In this document: one piece after another, positions 63,774 to 64,000 of the stretch
Layout: every line of letters starts with the position of its first letter
Numbering within the stretch: the first letter of the stretch is position 1
Source: Sepioteuthis lessoniana
Lineage: Eukaryota; Mollusca; Cephalopoda; Myopsida; Loliginidae
DNA length: 64,000 nucleotides
Direction of reading: 5' to 3'
Assembly (NCBI GenBank): GCA_963585895.1
Contig: OY757904.1
Location: 82,294,314-82,358,313 of the forward strand
Notes under the pieces: model-generated
Seen by the model: the letters and a program-made list of their open reading frames with translations, nothing else
Database searches by the model: none
What the model was told of the DNA's origin: nothing
Made by a program: the position numbers and the translations under genes

Positions 63774-64000
63774 GTGTGTGTGTGAGTGTGTGTGGTACAA
63801 GCAGTTGTCATCTACTAAGCTTAGTTGGGTTTATCGCAAAACTAGAAATATGGACACCCAATGAAAATTGTAATCTATAACAATTGTTTGCTCACCTACC
63901 TAACTCATATTAATATCACTCGAGGTGGCTCTTTTAAAAAAGCTTATATTCAGCACAAGGCCACAAATAAGGTGTTCTTTGTAATGCTGCCCATTCAACG

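Overview
This is a piece of animal nuclear DNA, not bacterial. It is AT-rich by eye, full of (TA)n, (CT)n, (CA)n and (GATA)n microsatellites, and has no operons, dense ORFs or ribosome-binding sites. Nearly everything recognisable is a decayed transposable element. The mix (tRNA-headed SINEs, GIY-YIG Penelope-like elements, R4/Dong-type and RTE-type LINEs, a Jockey-type ORF1, P, Tc1 and mariner transposons, 5S-derived SINE sequence, long TA arrays) fits a mollusc, most likely an octopod cephalopod. That taxon is an inference from repeat style, not proof. I found no convincing host protein-coding gene; the best candidate is a 52-codon secreted-peptide-like frame at 31286-31444.

Layout. 0.4-2.2 kb: a Penelope-like element (reverse transcriptase plus GIY-YIG) followed by a hammerhead-like motif; a short inverted piece of the same element lies at 2.9 kb. 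4.5-4.9 kb: an inverted pair of tRNA-derived SINE-B copies. 7.3-8.6 kb: a GC-rich island made of minisatellite units and a GC-rich dispersed repeat (GCR). 9.4-23.3 kb: several copies of a composite retroposon that I call the HT family (GC-rich head, AT-rich middle, conserved 3' tail). One HT copy is split by a 3.07-kb P-element/THAP9-like transposon (12555-15625). Between them lie SINE-A, -B and -C copies and two 5S-rRNA-derived fragments. 23.5-27.8 kb: a large LTR element with no recognisable coding. 28.1-30.4 kb: an R4-like LINE with a restriction-like endonuclease. 30.4-38.6 kb: SINEs, HT fragments and another R4 fragment. 38.6-39.8 kb: an RTE-like LINE carrying a perfect 64-bp palindrome on its catalytic motif. 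40.36-42.77 kb: a long HT-family element encoding only a Jockey-type ORF1 (zinc-knuckle protein). 43.6-50.7 kb: four or more R4-like fragments, one interrupted by a solo LTR with a CTAC target duplication. 52.3-53.6 kb: a pseudogene of a multi-copy family of unknown function. 54.0-55.9 kb: a GCR copy next to a Tc1-like transposon with IR/DR ends. 57.4-61.6 kb: a nearly full-length RTE-like LINE, a palindrome with two opposed hammerhead ribozymes, and a second Penelope-like element. 62.8-63.5 kb: an RTE 3' end and a mariner-like MITE.

How the parts relate. The autonomous-type elements here (R4, RTE, Penelope, P, Tc1) are all broken by stops and frameshifts. The non-autonomous ones appear parasitic on LINE machinery: SINE-A and the HT family share a 3' tail, which suggests one common reverse transcriptase, and the ORF1-only element carries the HT head and tail. 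Nested insertions give a relative order: P element into HT, solo LTR into R4. SINE and LINE ends repeatedly abut (TA)n arrays.
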